Both the position numbers and the translations under genes were made by a program. Positions 12,237-22,599 of a stretch of 64,000 nt of DNA are shown in pieces (position 1 is the first letter of the stretch; every line of letters begins with the position of its first letter). Source of the DNA: Pinus tabuliformis (lineage: Eukaryota; Streptophyta; Pinopsida; Pinales; Pinaceae); assembly GCA_031772625.1 (NCBI GenBank), contig CM062816.1:634415269-634479268 (forward strand). Reading direction: 5' to 3'. Under the pieces are notes generated by a model. It was not told where the DNA came from. It did no database searches and saw nothing but the letters and a program-made list of their open reading frames with translations.

Positions 12237-14430
12237 ATTTTCCTTGGTAGGAAACATTGCAGAATACACAAAAGTTATGGAGGAGACTTGAAGCATGGAA
12301 GAAGTTTCGTTACAAAGAAATCCCTTCAAGAATTTATGTCCTACAATGTTTGTTAAAGAACAATTCAAGGTATGTCTTAAATTACAAGTTTTCTTACAAA
12401 GTTCTCTTCATAGAAAATGTATGCTCATTCTCTTTTGAAATTTGTTTTACATTATTGACATTGTTATGTATAGGGTTTTAAATCTTAATATTCTTGTTAG
12501 GGTGATTAATCATTAGATTGAATCTACCTTCGTTATACTATTTGATCATTCTTGTGAAACACTAACCTTTAGGGTTCACTATAAAACCCCAGCCTCTAGA
12601 TGTTAACGGTATGTCAATGTTGATTATAAAACCCTAGTCTTCTTAATGTTTTATTGATAAAGTCTATAACAAATGATGAAATCATATTCTTTTGAAGTTT
12701 AGGGTTTTGATAATGTTATGTTAAAAACCCTAATCCTTTAGGGTTTGCTGTTAATATGTAAATGAAACCCTAGATATTTAGGGTTTGGTGGATTAGAGTT
12801 TATGAACAAAACCTTTGTAATAACTAAAGTAAGATCCTAGGAATGAAACCCTAGGTGTATATTCATCTGTTTGATCGAAACCCTAGCCTAGTCAAAATTA
12901 TTCAATGTACTAATTTTGGGTTTACCTAAAATATATTAATGTGAAATATATATGTATATGTGAGTATGCTAACTTAATGTTTTAGTTTGTAAAATCTAGG
13001 GTTTATAACAAAACCCTAGTAGAGATTGATATTCTAGGGCATGATGATATTGATATGATTTAGCTTTGAACTAAGGTTTGCAACAAACCCTAGTAGAGTC
13101 TGACATGTAATTCTAAAAGCATATTGTTGAAACCATTGATGTATAATTGTTATTTGATTGAATTGTTGATAGCTAAGTCTTTATGCCTTGAAGATGGAGT
13201 CTAGGGTTTATAACTAAACTCTAGCAAGAAGTTAAAGTCTAATATGTAAAAATATGTGACCCTTGTTGATTATAAACCTAACTATGTTTAGGTATTTGAT
13301 GTCTAAAGCATGAATGATTTGATGCTTCCATTGTAATGACATGATTTTGATATAGTTAACTTCATGCTTCGATTTGTATTTGGTTGTACTTGCTATTAAA
13401 GTTTTGCAGGTACATCATCTTTAAGATCTTGAAGATATTCATAATGATGATCTTGATAAAGGAAGCTATAAGAACGATGATGATCAAGATTACCTTGATG
13501 CCATGAGAAAAAAATGAAGCCCTGAAAAGATGAAGTTTCTTAGATGTTACAAAGTTGTTGAGAGGGAGCTTGGATAGAAGAAAAATGTATATCTCTCAAG
13601 TTGAGAGGGAGGGCATATTATGATAGTCATAATGAATACCTTGAAGAAAGAATGAAACCAAAGATTGAATGAAATTAGTACACATGGAATTGAAAAAGAT
13701 TTAAAGAGTACGAAAACTATTTGGTGTTGATGAAGAAGTGAAAGAAGAAGAAAACTTCTAATAAGTTGTATTTGATAACTTGATGGTGATATAAGTAGCA
13801 TCAAGATGATTGAGGACCCCGAAGGTTTGTGTTTACTGAATATATATTTGAAATTTTATTACTGATTAGGGTAGAGATTGTGCATGATCTCTCCATAAAT
13901 AAATTACACATTTGGAGCATGCTTGGATTGATGAGTATATATTTGGTAAGGAGAGGTGAAGCATCTTGCGGAAACAAGATGCTTGGGAGGACATCTTGTC
14001 AACATATGTGTTGATGTCTAGATTCTGAAGTACGGAAAGTGGTGTTGGTTATGGAGATTTGACCTTGGATACACATCTCGATCCCTGGGTTGGCGATAGA
14101 GCTTAAAAGCCCGATGATACCTAGAGTGGATAAAGCTTGAGTTCACCTTAGTCCCATTCGATTAGAGTACCTTGGTCAGGTATCTAATCTGTAGCATTGC
14201 ATGTGCTGGAACTCTTCATAGTTCATATCATTTTGAGATCTTTCATGTACCTTTATACGAGTGGATAAAGCTTGAGTTCACTTTAGTCCCATTTGATTAG
14301 AAGACCTTGGTCGGGTAGCTAATCTATAGCACTGCATGTGCTAGAACTCTTCATAGTTCATATCATTTTGAGATCTTCCATGCACCTTTATATGTATATA
14401 GTTATGAATACCTCCCTAGTTAAGAGGGAG
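12237..14430 (+). other. Non-coding interior of gag-only copia 1, with AAACCCTAG motifs
   Basis: No pol domains can be read here. From about 12470 to 13290 the motif AAACCCTAG or its complement CTAGGGTTT recurs many times, separated by unrelated AT-rich sequence. It resembles the plant telomere unit but is dispersed, not a tandem array. The segment ends in the polypurine tract at 14420-14430. Confidence 0.6.
14124..14391 (+). repeat. Tandem duplication, about 134 bp, two copies
   Basis: A block beginning GTGGATAAAGCTTGAGTTCA and running through CATAGTTCATATCATTTTGA is present twice back to back (from about 14127 and about 14261) with roughly ten differences. It lies just upstream of the polypurine tract and 3' LTR. 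Confidence 0.85.
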
Positions 14431-15354
14431 TGTTGAAGAATGTAACTAGTGTTGGTCTTCATAATTGTATTTGAGTCATGATGTAATGTATTTGTTAAAA
14501 GAAAGAAAAACGACTTTTATTATTAAAGAAATTGACTTATTTAAGCAGGGATTTCATGCTTGGGTAAATGGTTTATAGGTCAAAGCCTCCATTGTAGGCT
14601 TCTAGGGTTTACGTCAAGTGTCCTTGTCCATGTCATAATGTAATATACCCTTCTTAGGAATTTTCAATCAAGAAACAAATTTATTTTGATGTAAATTAGG
14701 TCTTTTAGGCCTCCTCCACCAAGTCAACCTCAAATTGGACAAGTCGGCCTAATTGAGGAGCATAATCTCCGATATAAAGGAAGCAACTCGACCTCATTTG
14801 GAACACTCACTAAACAAGTTCTATCTACAATTTTTGGGACAAGAAAAGGTGTGAAATTTAAGGAACAAGGAGGAAAGGGCTAGTGAAAAAGGAGGACTTT
14901 GTCAAGCACAAGAAGTCAAAATTTTCTCTTTTTATCTCACTCATGTGAAGTTGTTGAGCTGCTTGAAGGGCCAAAACTGTAGTCTTGAAGCTGGGGGTCA
15001 AAATTTTGGGTTGAAGTTGCATTTGAGAAGCTAACACTTGGTGACTTTGGGAGAGATCATCTATTGAAAGGAAGGGATGACTTAGTGGAGGAGGAAGGTC
15101 CTTTGGTCTAGGGTCTTAGTCTATCTCAACTTGAATTTGTTAGTGGAAGATTTTGACTGGGTTTTCCCCTATAGAAGGGCTTTAGCCCTGGCTGAGTGCC
15201 TACATCTAGTGTCACTGACCTTGAAGTCTTGTTTTGATGATTGCTTGATGAAACAAACATAAAAGAAGAACATAAGAAATTTAATAAGAACATAAAGATA
15301 TCAAAAGTAATTATCAACATAAGAAAATATTTTTGCCTTTCTAATTTTCTAACT
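14431..15354 (+). repeat. 3' LTR of gag-only copia 1
   Basis: It pairs with 7914-8807. The PPT TTAAGAGGGAG immediately precedes it. Its terminal CA has changed to CT, but the downstream TSD CAACC (15355-15359) fixes the boundary. Confidence 0.88.
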
Positions 15355-15479
15355 CAACCAAGTAAGCCAAGAGACTCAAAATGAAACAATCAATAGAAAT
15401 AATCAATATAATTCGTATCTTTTGAGAGTGTGTCAACTCCCTCTTGATCTTAACCTTCTTATATTGAGTCAATATCATT

Positions 15480-16500
15480 ACATCATAAAGGGGTTCATAC
15501 AATCATCAAAGAGTTCACGTCATTATTAAGGAATTATCATCATCAAAAAAGAGTTCATGGAGTCCAAGTCATCAAGGAGTCCATATCATCAAGGAGTCCA
15601 TATCATTAAGGATTCCATGTCATCAAGGAGTCCACATCATCAATGAGGCAACATCATCAACGAATCAACAAGGAGTTCACATCATTATCAAGGAGTCTCC
15701 ATCATCAACGAGTCCACATCAAGGAGTCTACATTATCATTGAGTATCTATCTAGTCCAATTTATCATCAATGAGTTCATGTCATAACAAATTCCATGTCA
15801 TCAATAAGTCATGTTATCATCATCATCAAGGAGTCTAGTCCAATTAATCATCAATGAGTCCATGCCATCAATGAGTTCACATTATTATCGTTAACATCAT
15901 CAACGAGTTTAAATTATTATCATTAACATCATTAATGAGTCCATGTCATCAATGAGTCCACGTCATCAAAAAGTCCATGTCATTAGCGAATCCATGTCAT
16001 CAACAACTCCATGTTATTAATGAGTCCACATTATCATCAAGAAGTCTAGTCCAATTCATCATCAAGGAGTCCATGTCATCAATGATTCCTCATTATCATC
16101 ATCAACAAGCCCACATTATCATCATCACCATCAAAGAGTAAGCATTAAGGAGTTCAAATCATCAATGAGTCCAATCACATCATCCACGTCATCAATGAGT
16201 CATATATCATTGTCAGCAAGGAGTACTTATCATCATCAACAAGGAGTACACATCATCAACATCATATAATATGCATCATTCATCATTAAGGAGTCCACAT
16301 CATCAACATCATAGAATATGCATCATTCATCATTAAGGAGTCCACATCACCATCCTCAAGGAATCCATATCATCATCCACAACATCAAGTAGTCCATATC
16401 ATCATCAAAGAGTTCTCATCATCATCATTAATCCATATCATCAATATTATCATCAATGAGTCTTTATCATCAACAAGCCTACATCATTTTCAACTCCCTC
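15480..16500. repeat. Degenerate array of CATCA / AAGGAGTCCA units
   Basis: About 1 kb is built from variants of a 17-20 bp phrase such as CATCATCAAGGAGTCCACAT and CATCAATGAGTCCATGT. The unit length drifts and no long frame results. It lies inside the coding-free element, between the nested copia and the 5' side. Confidence 0.85.
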
Positions 16501-16559
16501 TTGATATTAGTCCTCTTGAGTCTAGTCATTCTTTCATATCATCAAAGAGCCCATATCCT

Positions 16560-18227
16560 TAGTAACAATTTAAAAATAAAAATAAAGCACAAAAATACTT
16601 ATCTTTTTTCATATCATGACAAATCCCTCTAAATTTCTTTACATGTTTTGTCACCATATTGCTACAAGATTTTGCTTCATTTTTCAATAAATATGTTTCA
16701 CCAACTAGAAGCTTCAACATCATGAATATCAAGGTCCTTACAATTTCCTCTTTCCATCATTCTCATCATTATATTGCTTCCTTCATAGCGTATATGCAAT
16801 TTTTATTGACAAGTACAACCAAGCAAAATATACAAAAACAAGAGCATGATGTCAATTTTGACAATCTAGGGTTTTTATGATTTCTCAAAGGTGTGCTTCT
16901 AGGATTTTGGGTACAAACCCTAGATATCCCATGACCTGTCCTTATAATTATTTGAGTTTCTAACCCTATGGATTTGAATTTCAAGCCATAGGTTACATTT
17001 TTACTTCAACCCTTGCTAGGGTTTTACCACATTCCCTAGATTATCCTTTCAAAATTTAGATCTTGCAAACCCTAGATGATATTTTCCAATAGTTAGGTTT
17101 TCTATGAAGGAACAAATCAATTAATGTTTTTCTAGGGTTTTATAATCCAAGTCCCATCTAGGGTTTACAATCCCTAGACACCAAACCAATGTGAAGTCTA
17201 CAAACCCTAGATTCAAAACATGCAATAAAACCCTAATGCATTACATGTCATTACTTTCTCTTGTAATTATACAGACCCTTTATTCATCTTAAGCCAAAAA
17301 TGCATAAAAAAATTATACATACCTTATAGAAAAAGACCATGTACCTTTGTCTTTCATGATTACTTGGAAGCTGCTACAAAGCCTTCTTCAATATAACAAA
17401 CTTTATAAGGATAAGTCTCTCAAAATCTTGATCTCACAATCCAAAGCATTGTAAAAGTATTTGTCACTTCCAATGTTGTCATGATCTAAGATGCTCTTCT
17501 CAAGGTGACTAATTGTTGCTCCTCTTGAATTTTGGTTAGGGTATGCAACAAATGCTACTACAAATCCTCAAACTAGACTTCCATTACAACTCCTTGCTTC
17601 AAACGAACTTTGAATGGGATACCATAATCCTTCTTTACTTCGTTATCTTTTAGAAAGAGGTCTGGTACCTCTATCAATTCTTTGGAACTTCTAAAGTTTA
17701 TACAATACCTTTGGATTTCTTGGTTAGAAATTTTTAGCAGTCACTGAAATGCTTTTATATTAGGCCTAAAATACCTCTAATTACTGTGGTCTAGATCCCT
17801 CTACAAGGTGTTATTCTTTGTTGGCTATAAAGGCTACTACTAGTCCAAAAAAAATGAAATTACAGGGCTCTTTCTTCCTTGTACATATGCACATGACCCT
17901 CGCACTAGAATGGGTCTCTCTCTATGCACCTCAAACATCTTGAAAGATGAAGCGTCTACCTGAAGTGTGCTTATATGACCCTTCTAGACATCTCCGAAAC
18001 CTTGGATCCCAAGCCCAGGATTTCAACCATATTTGAGAGGTCTAATATTATTGTGATTTGCACAAAAGTATCCCATAAAATATCTCTTCTAATTCGGCTC
18101 TTGATCTAGTTGTCTCGACCTTTAAGACTAATGCAAACAATTCCTTTTTCTTTACTCTGGTCACTTTAGAAATGTCTAAATCTTGGAGCAGTCAGTGATC
18201 TTCAAGTTGTTAGAAATCTTGACCTTA
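16560..18227 (-). other. Internal non-coding DNA of the coding-free element; AAACCCTAG cluster
   Basis: No gag or pol is readable. Between about 16860 and 17240 AAACCCTAG or CTAGGGTTT occurs about ten times in AT-rich spacer, much as in the nested copia interior. The rest, up to the primer site, is featureless. Confidence 0.5.
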
Positions 18228-18239
18228 GCCCTGAAACCA
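18228..18239 (-). other. Primer-binding site of the coding-free element
   Basis: On the minus strand it reads TGGTTTCAGGGC, immediately after the LTR end at 18240. It matches the initiator-Met primer-site consensus TGGTATCAGAGC at 10 of 12 bases and sets the element's orientation. Confidence 0.75.
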
Positions 18240-19178
18240 TGTTGAAATTCTAGTATTGCAATGACTAGAGTAGTTTTTCACAATTTATAACTACTTCTAT
18301 TGGTATAAATTGTTCATTCTTTATACTTTAGTCAGCAAGTAGCTATACATGGAAAACTTCAACCATTAATTCTTCAATAAGAGCAATAAATAGAGATCAC
18401 AGCAGACAATAAAACAATATATAATAAGCAAGAGACAAGGGACACTAAGATTAGGCTCACAACCAGGGAAAAACCCACAAGGGGAAAACCCAAAAATTCT
18501 TTCCTTATGAGAGAGAGATTTTTTCCATCAATAGTACATCAAAATATTCTAATAGTTAATAATGAAATACCCAATCGAAGTCTCCTTGTAGAAGGAGAGA
18601 AATTCCACTTTTGTCCAATGAGAAAGGTTTGCACAAGGAGGCCGAAATATATGCATGTATCACTATGATATGAGGTCAAGGTTTTCACTGAGGTCACCAC
18701 AAAATTCTACCAACGAACTGTCAAGAATTTGACCCTAAAACCCTCGAAAAACTTCAGAAGTATGTCACATAAAAGGAGCGAGCTTCTTTGTAATTTTCGA
18801 CCTCAAAGAATCAATAGGACATAATTGAAATACACCCAAATTACTTTAGTCAACGATTCTTTGAAGGAGACACAAATCACAATCAAAATATCCCTTATTA
18901 TCCTCTTTACACATGTGGATATGCTCTACAATAGAAGACCGAACTTGTTTGTGAATGTACACTGAATTGTTATGGTTGATGGTGGACAAAATGAATGCCA
19001 ACACACTTGTATAAATAGTTGTCATATGAGGGCTAGTTAGCCCTAATGGGGCCAACATAATGATCTTCAAGGAGATGACTTGTGGGCTTTTTTGAGCCAA
19101 CTAGTAGGTGACCAAAATTGCTTTCTTCTTTGTGTATGCAATGAAAAATGCTGACCATAGATATATTATATTTCAACA
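18240..19178 (-). repeat. 5' LTR of the coding-free element
   Basis: 939 bp with TGTTGAAAT and ATTTCAACA ends. It pairs with 5622-6559. TSD CTTTT follows at 19179-19183, after which the gypsy protease sequence resumes. Confidence 0.9.
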
Positions 19179-19183
19179 CTTTT

Positions 19184-20700
19184 TTTGAAAATCCCTCTTA
19201 GTCACAAGAATTTTATCAATGAAATCATGAGTTTCCCTTGTATCAATCAAAGCAACATCTCATTGCCCCTATCATCCTATGAATCTTCCTTTGAAGTGTC
19301 AAACTCATCATTATTGACTCTTCCTTTAAAGTGTCAAACTCATCATTATTCTCCGAATCAAATTATTGATTTGATTTTTCTAATGCAGATTATTTAATAG
19401 AAAAGTACTCTAACTACTTAGCTTTTGGATTCAAATTGCATTTATGTGAGGGGTCCCATGACTCTCTACAATGGAAACACAACTTCTTCCTTCTAAGGTT
19501 GTTTAGCTGCTCAGTATCTAACCTGTTAGAATCATTTTGTGGCTATTGTGATTATATATGAAATTGATTTTTTTGTCTTTATTTTTCTTGTGTAGGAACC
19601 CTTTGGAATAAAACTTACTTCTAGAAGTAGAATCTTCCATGTAACTTGATTTTTTGATGGATTTTAGAAAGGTAGGTGGATTGAGGGCCTTAATCCAACC
19701 TCTCAAAGGTTCTGTCAAACCATCCATGAATAGCACCATGAGTATTCTTTTTGAAATATTAATGAATAACATTGCAAACCTCTGAAAATATGCAATATAA
19801 ATGTCAATTGAACCCTAATTCTTAAGTTGTGCCAACTCTTTGAAATGCAACTCTGGGTCTTTTTTATCAAGTCTCTTTATGAAATTTACGTATGACGTTA
19901 TCCTGTCATGTCCCATCATGATCATCCCATGATGCCACCATTTGTGTGTTATGCATAAAGGTGTATAACTACATATTTGATGGCCTCTTCCTCTGGCATT
20001 GGGTTGAGTTGGAAATAGGTATCAACCTTTTGAACCTAAGCTCGTGTTGAAGTCTTCCTTGAACAATCACAATATGGGAGCGTCAATTTTCCCACTTTCT
20101 TCTTTAAAACATAATTTTGTTATATGTTTCATATGTGGAGCCTATGTTTCATCTTGACATCAATATAATCTCCAAGTGATATAGTAGCTTGAAACTTCGG
20201 GCCACTATTTACCTAATCATGCATAAGTTGATTATGCAAATCAATGACTTGTGGCTCATTTTCAATTGATTTTGGTGCTCTAGGTGAGAAGGTAGGCATA
20301 AGAGGCCTCAAACTAATGGTTCTAGTTGGTTAATTTTGTCTGTCCCCATGATTGGAATTCTATCCCTAACCATTATTATCTCCATTATTTGCATTATAAC
20401 CACCAATATTAACTCCTAGTTGTTTAGCCATCAACTATGTCAAAAGGTCAAACCACTGATTCTATGCTTAGGCTCTTTGCTCTACAACTTGTGCCCTCTA
20501 ACCAAGGCATCCCACAAATTCAGAAAATGTTCTTTAAGGTTTTGATTTCCATGGTATTTGTCACACACATTACTTATATATTTGTCCCTCAATTTCCCTC
20601 TGCTTTTTTGCAGCCAAATTTGTAGTTTACTTGTTTCTACAAGTATTGTAATGGTGTGTATAAGGTTGTTGGTCAAATATTGAAATATCATTGTACTATC
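19184..20700 (-). pseudogene. Gag and protease start of the outer chromovirus
   Basis: On the minus strand, capsid-like sequence lies at about 19500-20700. A CCHC-type knuckle (CFHCRESWDPSHKC) sits near 19450, and the start of the protease, with a DT-x-x-T-HDFIDKIL motif, near 19200. Sequence at 5616 and 19184 is continuous once the nested element is set aside. It is multiply broken. Confidence 0.75.
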
Positions 20701-20739
20701 ATATTAAACCCCTTAAGGATGACAAGATACACTGATATG

Positions 20740-21968
20740 ATACCGCTATAACATATACCCTTGTTTTTTTTTTTTGGTTTTATGTTTGAATGTGTTTATA
20801 GAAGAGAGATATATGAAGAAGATTTGTTTGACAATGATAGTATTGACAACAATGAAATAACTTAGAAAATAATAATATTTAGGAAAACTCACAAATTGAT
20901 ATAACTTAGATTTATTTTTAGAGTTGGGATTAAAATGTATGATCAAAATGAATAATAATGAGAAAACCACAATGCTTTGAAAACACAATTAAAGAATATC
21001 GATTAAATTTGGAAACGCATGTATGCTTTTTGTATTGAAATCTATAAAATCTTTATAGCAACGTTACTGTAGCAACAATATTGCAGTACCGACACTATAC
21101 ATGTTATTGTAACGAGCTCTAAAATCCTTTTTGTTGCCACAAATATCCTCAAATTTGCTCTAGAATATAGAGATCAAACCAACAACAAAGCCTAGTATTG
21201 TAGTGAGCTCTAAAATCCTTTTTATTGCCACAAATATCCTCAAATCTTTTCTAGACTATAGATATCAAACCAACAACGAAACCCATATGTGATCTCTATG
21301 TGAAATCACCAAGATATAATAACATGTTAATGTTGTCTACAAGGGATTCTGTAGTCACAAACCAAGAAGAAGTAATCTCCTCCAAAAAAAAATGGCAATA
21401 TTAAAATCAAAACCAACATATGAAATGAACTTCAAAAATTTGTTTTTACAACTCTCTAAAAAAGTTCAACCCTCTTCATCATGCCATGTGGGACTAAATA
21501 AAATCACTTTCAGTCTCCTAATTAATTATAGACCTCATTCTTTTTTTCTCTTCTTTTTTAAATAATTTTTTCCATGTTATAAGTGACCCTTATAGTTCCT
21601 TTATTAAAAATATTAAAATAATGATAAAGTTAAATATTTGATTTAACTTTATTAATTAATAACTTATCATTATTTTATTTAAAAGCACTAGACTACATAT
21701 GAGATAGTCAGCGAAAATGAACCCACCAATAATACTAAAAATAGTAACCCTACCAACTAACCTAATTGGAGCTTAAATTTGACTTACTAAAAATAATAAG
21801 TATTGGAAAACTATCCCAAAATCATTCTAGAAAAAAAGACATCCTGCTCATAATCCTGATTATATCTCATTTTACTATCAAACACTACCAAACTATTGAA
21901 TTAATTACCTCCATGGTTCCCTAACCCTAACCCAAACCCAGTAGCCTAGTTAGGAAGGGGACATTGCA
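20740..21968 (-). repeat. 5' LTR of the outer gypsy element
   Basis: It pairs with 1868-2871 and ends in AGGAAGGGGACATTGCA. A 91-bp internal tandem duplication (21106-21196 and 21197-21286) is absent from the partner LTR. The inner boundary near 20740 is inferred from a weak primer-site-like sequence (GGTATCATATCAG on minus) and is uncertain by tens of bases. Confidence 0.7.
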
Positions 21969-22237
21969 CACAAAAATACATATATTTATCAAAATATAGC
22001 CCAATGGGTTAGCTTGTTTGGTTCAAATGGATTGTTTCAAGGTAGATTTCACCATGAGGTCTTTGGTTCTAGTTTGATTGAGCCCTATTGGGTCACCCGT
22101 TGTTATTGTGGCCAATGGTTGAGCTACCTTCCACACACACACACATGCTTCGAGGTAAATGCCACTAACATATAACATGTATGCATGATTCTAAGGGAGT
22201 AAGGTGGATTTCATCTTATGACCTCCTTGGCTATATG
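21969..22237. repeat. Spacer with inverted copy of the 1.6-1.75 kb repeat
   Basis: The reverse complement of about 22020-22095 matches 1620-1705 at most positions, including ACCTTGAAACAAT and AAGACCTCATG-type phrases. A short CA repeat lies near 22130. This DNA is the target into which the 22.2-28.0 kb chromovirus inserted. Confidence 0.55.
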
Positions 22238-22569
22238 TGTTATGAAACCAACTCAAGAAAAGATAGAAAAGATAGTTCAACGCCTTAGAATTCAGCCTCT
22301 TCGAGGGGGAAACCTCCTTTACATTACATAAATGAACAATTCTTGGATGATACAAATGACAAAACCTCCTTTCTATATATAAGAGTCTAAGGAGTCACAA
22401 TATAACCCAGCCGACCTAACAATAATAGTATAAAGCCACAAAAATAACAATAGAGGTTTCTATGGGGCACAATAATAACAATATGGGGGCAATAGGGGCA
22501 CAACAATATTAATAAGGGATACAACTACAATAGTAATGGGGTAATCACTAGTATTATAGGGATCTAACA
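22238..22569 (-). repeat. 3' LTR of the young chromovirus
   Basis: 332 bp. On minus it starts TGTTAGATCCC and ends CATAACA. TSD ATATG is adjacent. It pairs with 27727-28031. Confidence 0.88.
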
Positions 22570-22599
22570 TGCCCCTCTCCTTAAAAAAAGTGTTGTCCT

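Larger units (their letters stand above)
7914..15354 (+). mobile_element. Gag-only Ty1/copia element (TR-GAG type)
   Basis: LTRs of about 0.9 kb (7914-8807 and 14431-15354) are flanked by TSD CAACC (7909-7913 and 15355-15359). A primer site TGGTATCGGAGC at 8808 follows the 5' LTR, and TTAAGAGGGAG precedes the 3' LTR. The interior has a copia gag and zinc knuckle (8932-9774) but no recognisable protease, integrase, RT or RNase H. Most of the remaining interior is non-coding plus a solo LTR (10055-12231). LTR divergence is about 10%. The gag is broken, with at least one interruption. Mobilisation would have needed pol from another copia element. Confidence 0.85.
5622..19178 (-). mobile_element. 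Coding-free LTR element nested in the gypsy protease
   Basis: Two LTRs of 938 and 939 bp (5622-6559 and 18240-19178) have perfect TGTTGAAAT...ATTTCAACA ends and are flanked by a matching 5-bp TSD, CTTTT (5617-5621 and 19179-19183). The orientation is minus: a primer site (TGGTTTCAGGGC as read on minus) abuts 18240, and a polypurine tract (AAGAGGGAG) abuts the LTR at 6559. Without the nested copia the element is about 6.1 kb, and I find no gag or pol in it. LTR divergence is about 10% by eye. It is a LARD-type non-autonomous element. The primer site and TGTTGA ends suggest copia ancestry, which is inference. Confidence 0.85.
1868..21968 (-). mobile_element. Old Ty3/gypsy chromovirus, broken and nested
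   Basis: Reading on the minus strand, the order is LTR (about 20740-21968), gag and protease (19184-20700), the rest of protease, RT, RNase H, integrase with chromodomain (2872-5616), then LTR (1868-2871). A 13.6 kb insertion (5622-19178) splits the protease region. Without that insert the element is about 6.5 kb. The minus-strand LTR begins TGTAATGTCCCC and is preceded by the purine-rich GGGAAGGGCAGAT. The primer site beside the other LTR is a poor match to initiator-Met. The coding part is heavily broken, with well over ten interruptions. The outer left boundary is uncertain and no TSD was confirmed. Confidence 0.8.

Noticed and set aside
12470-13290. Interstitial telomere tract
   Set aside because: The AAACCCTAG motifs are spaced irregularly and not head to tail, so this is not a telomere array.
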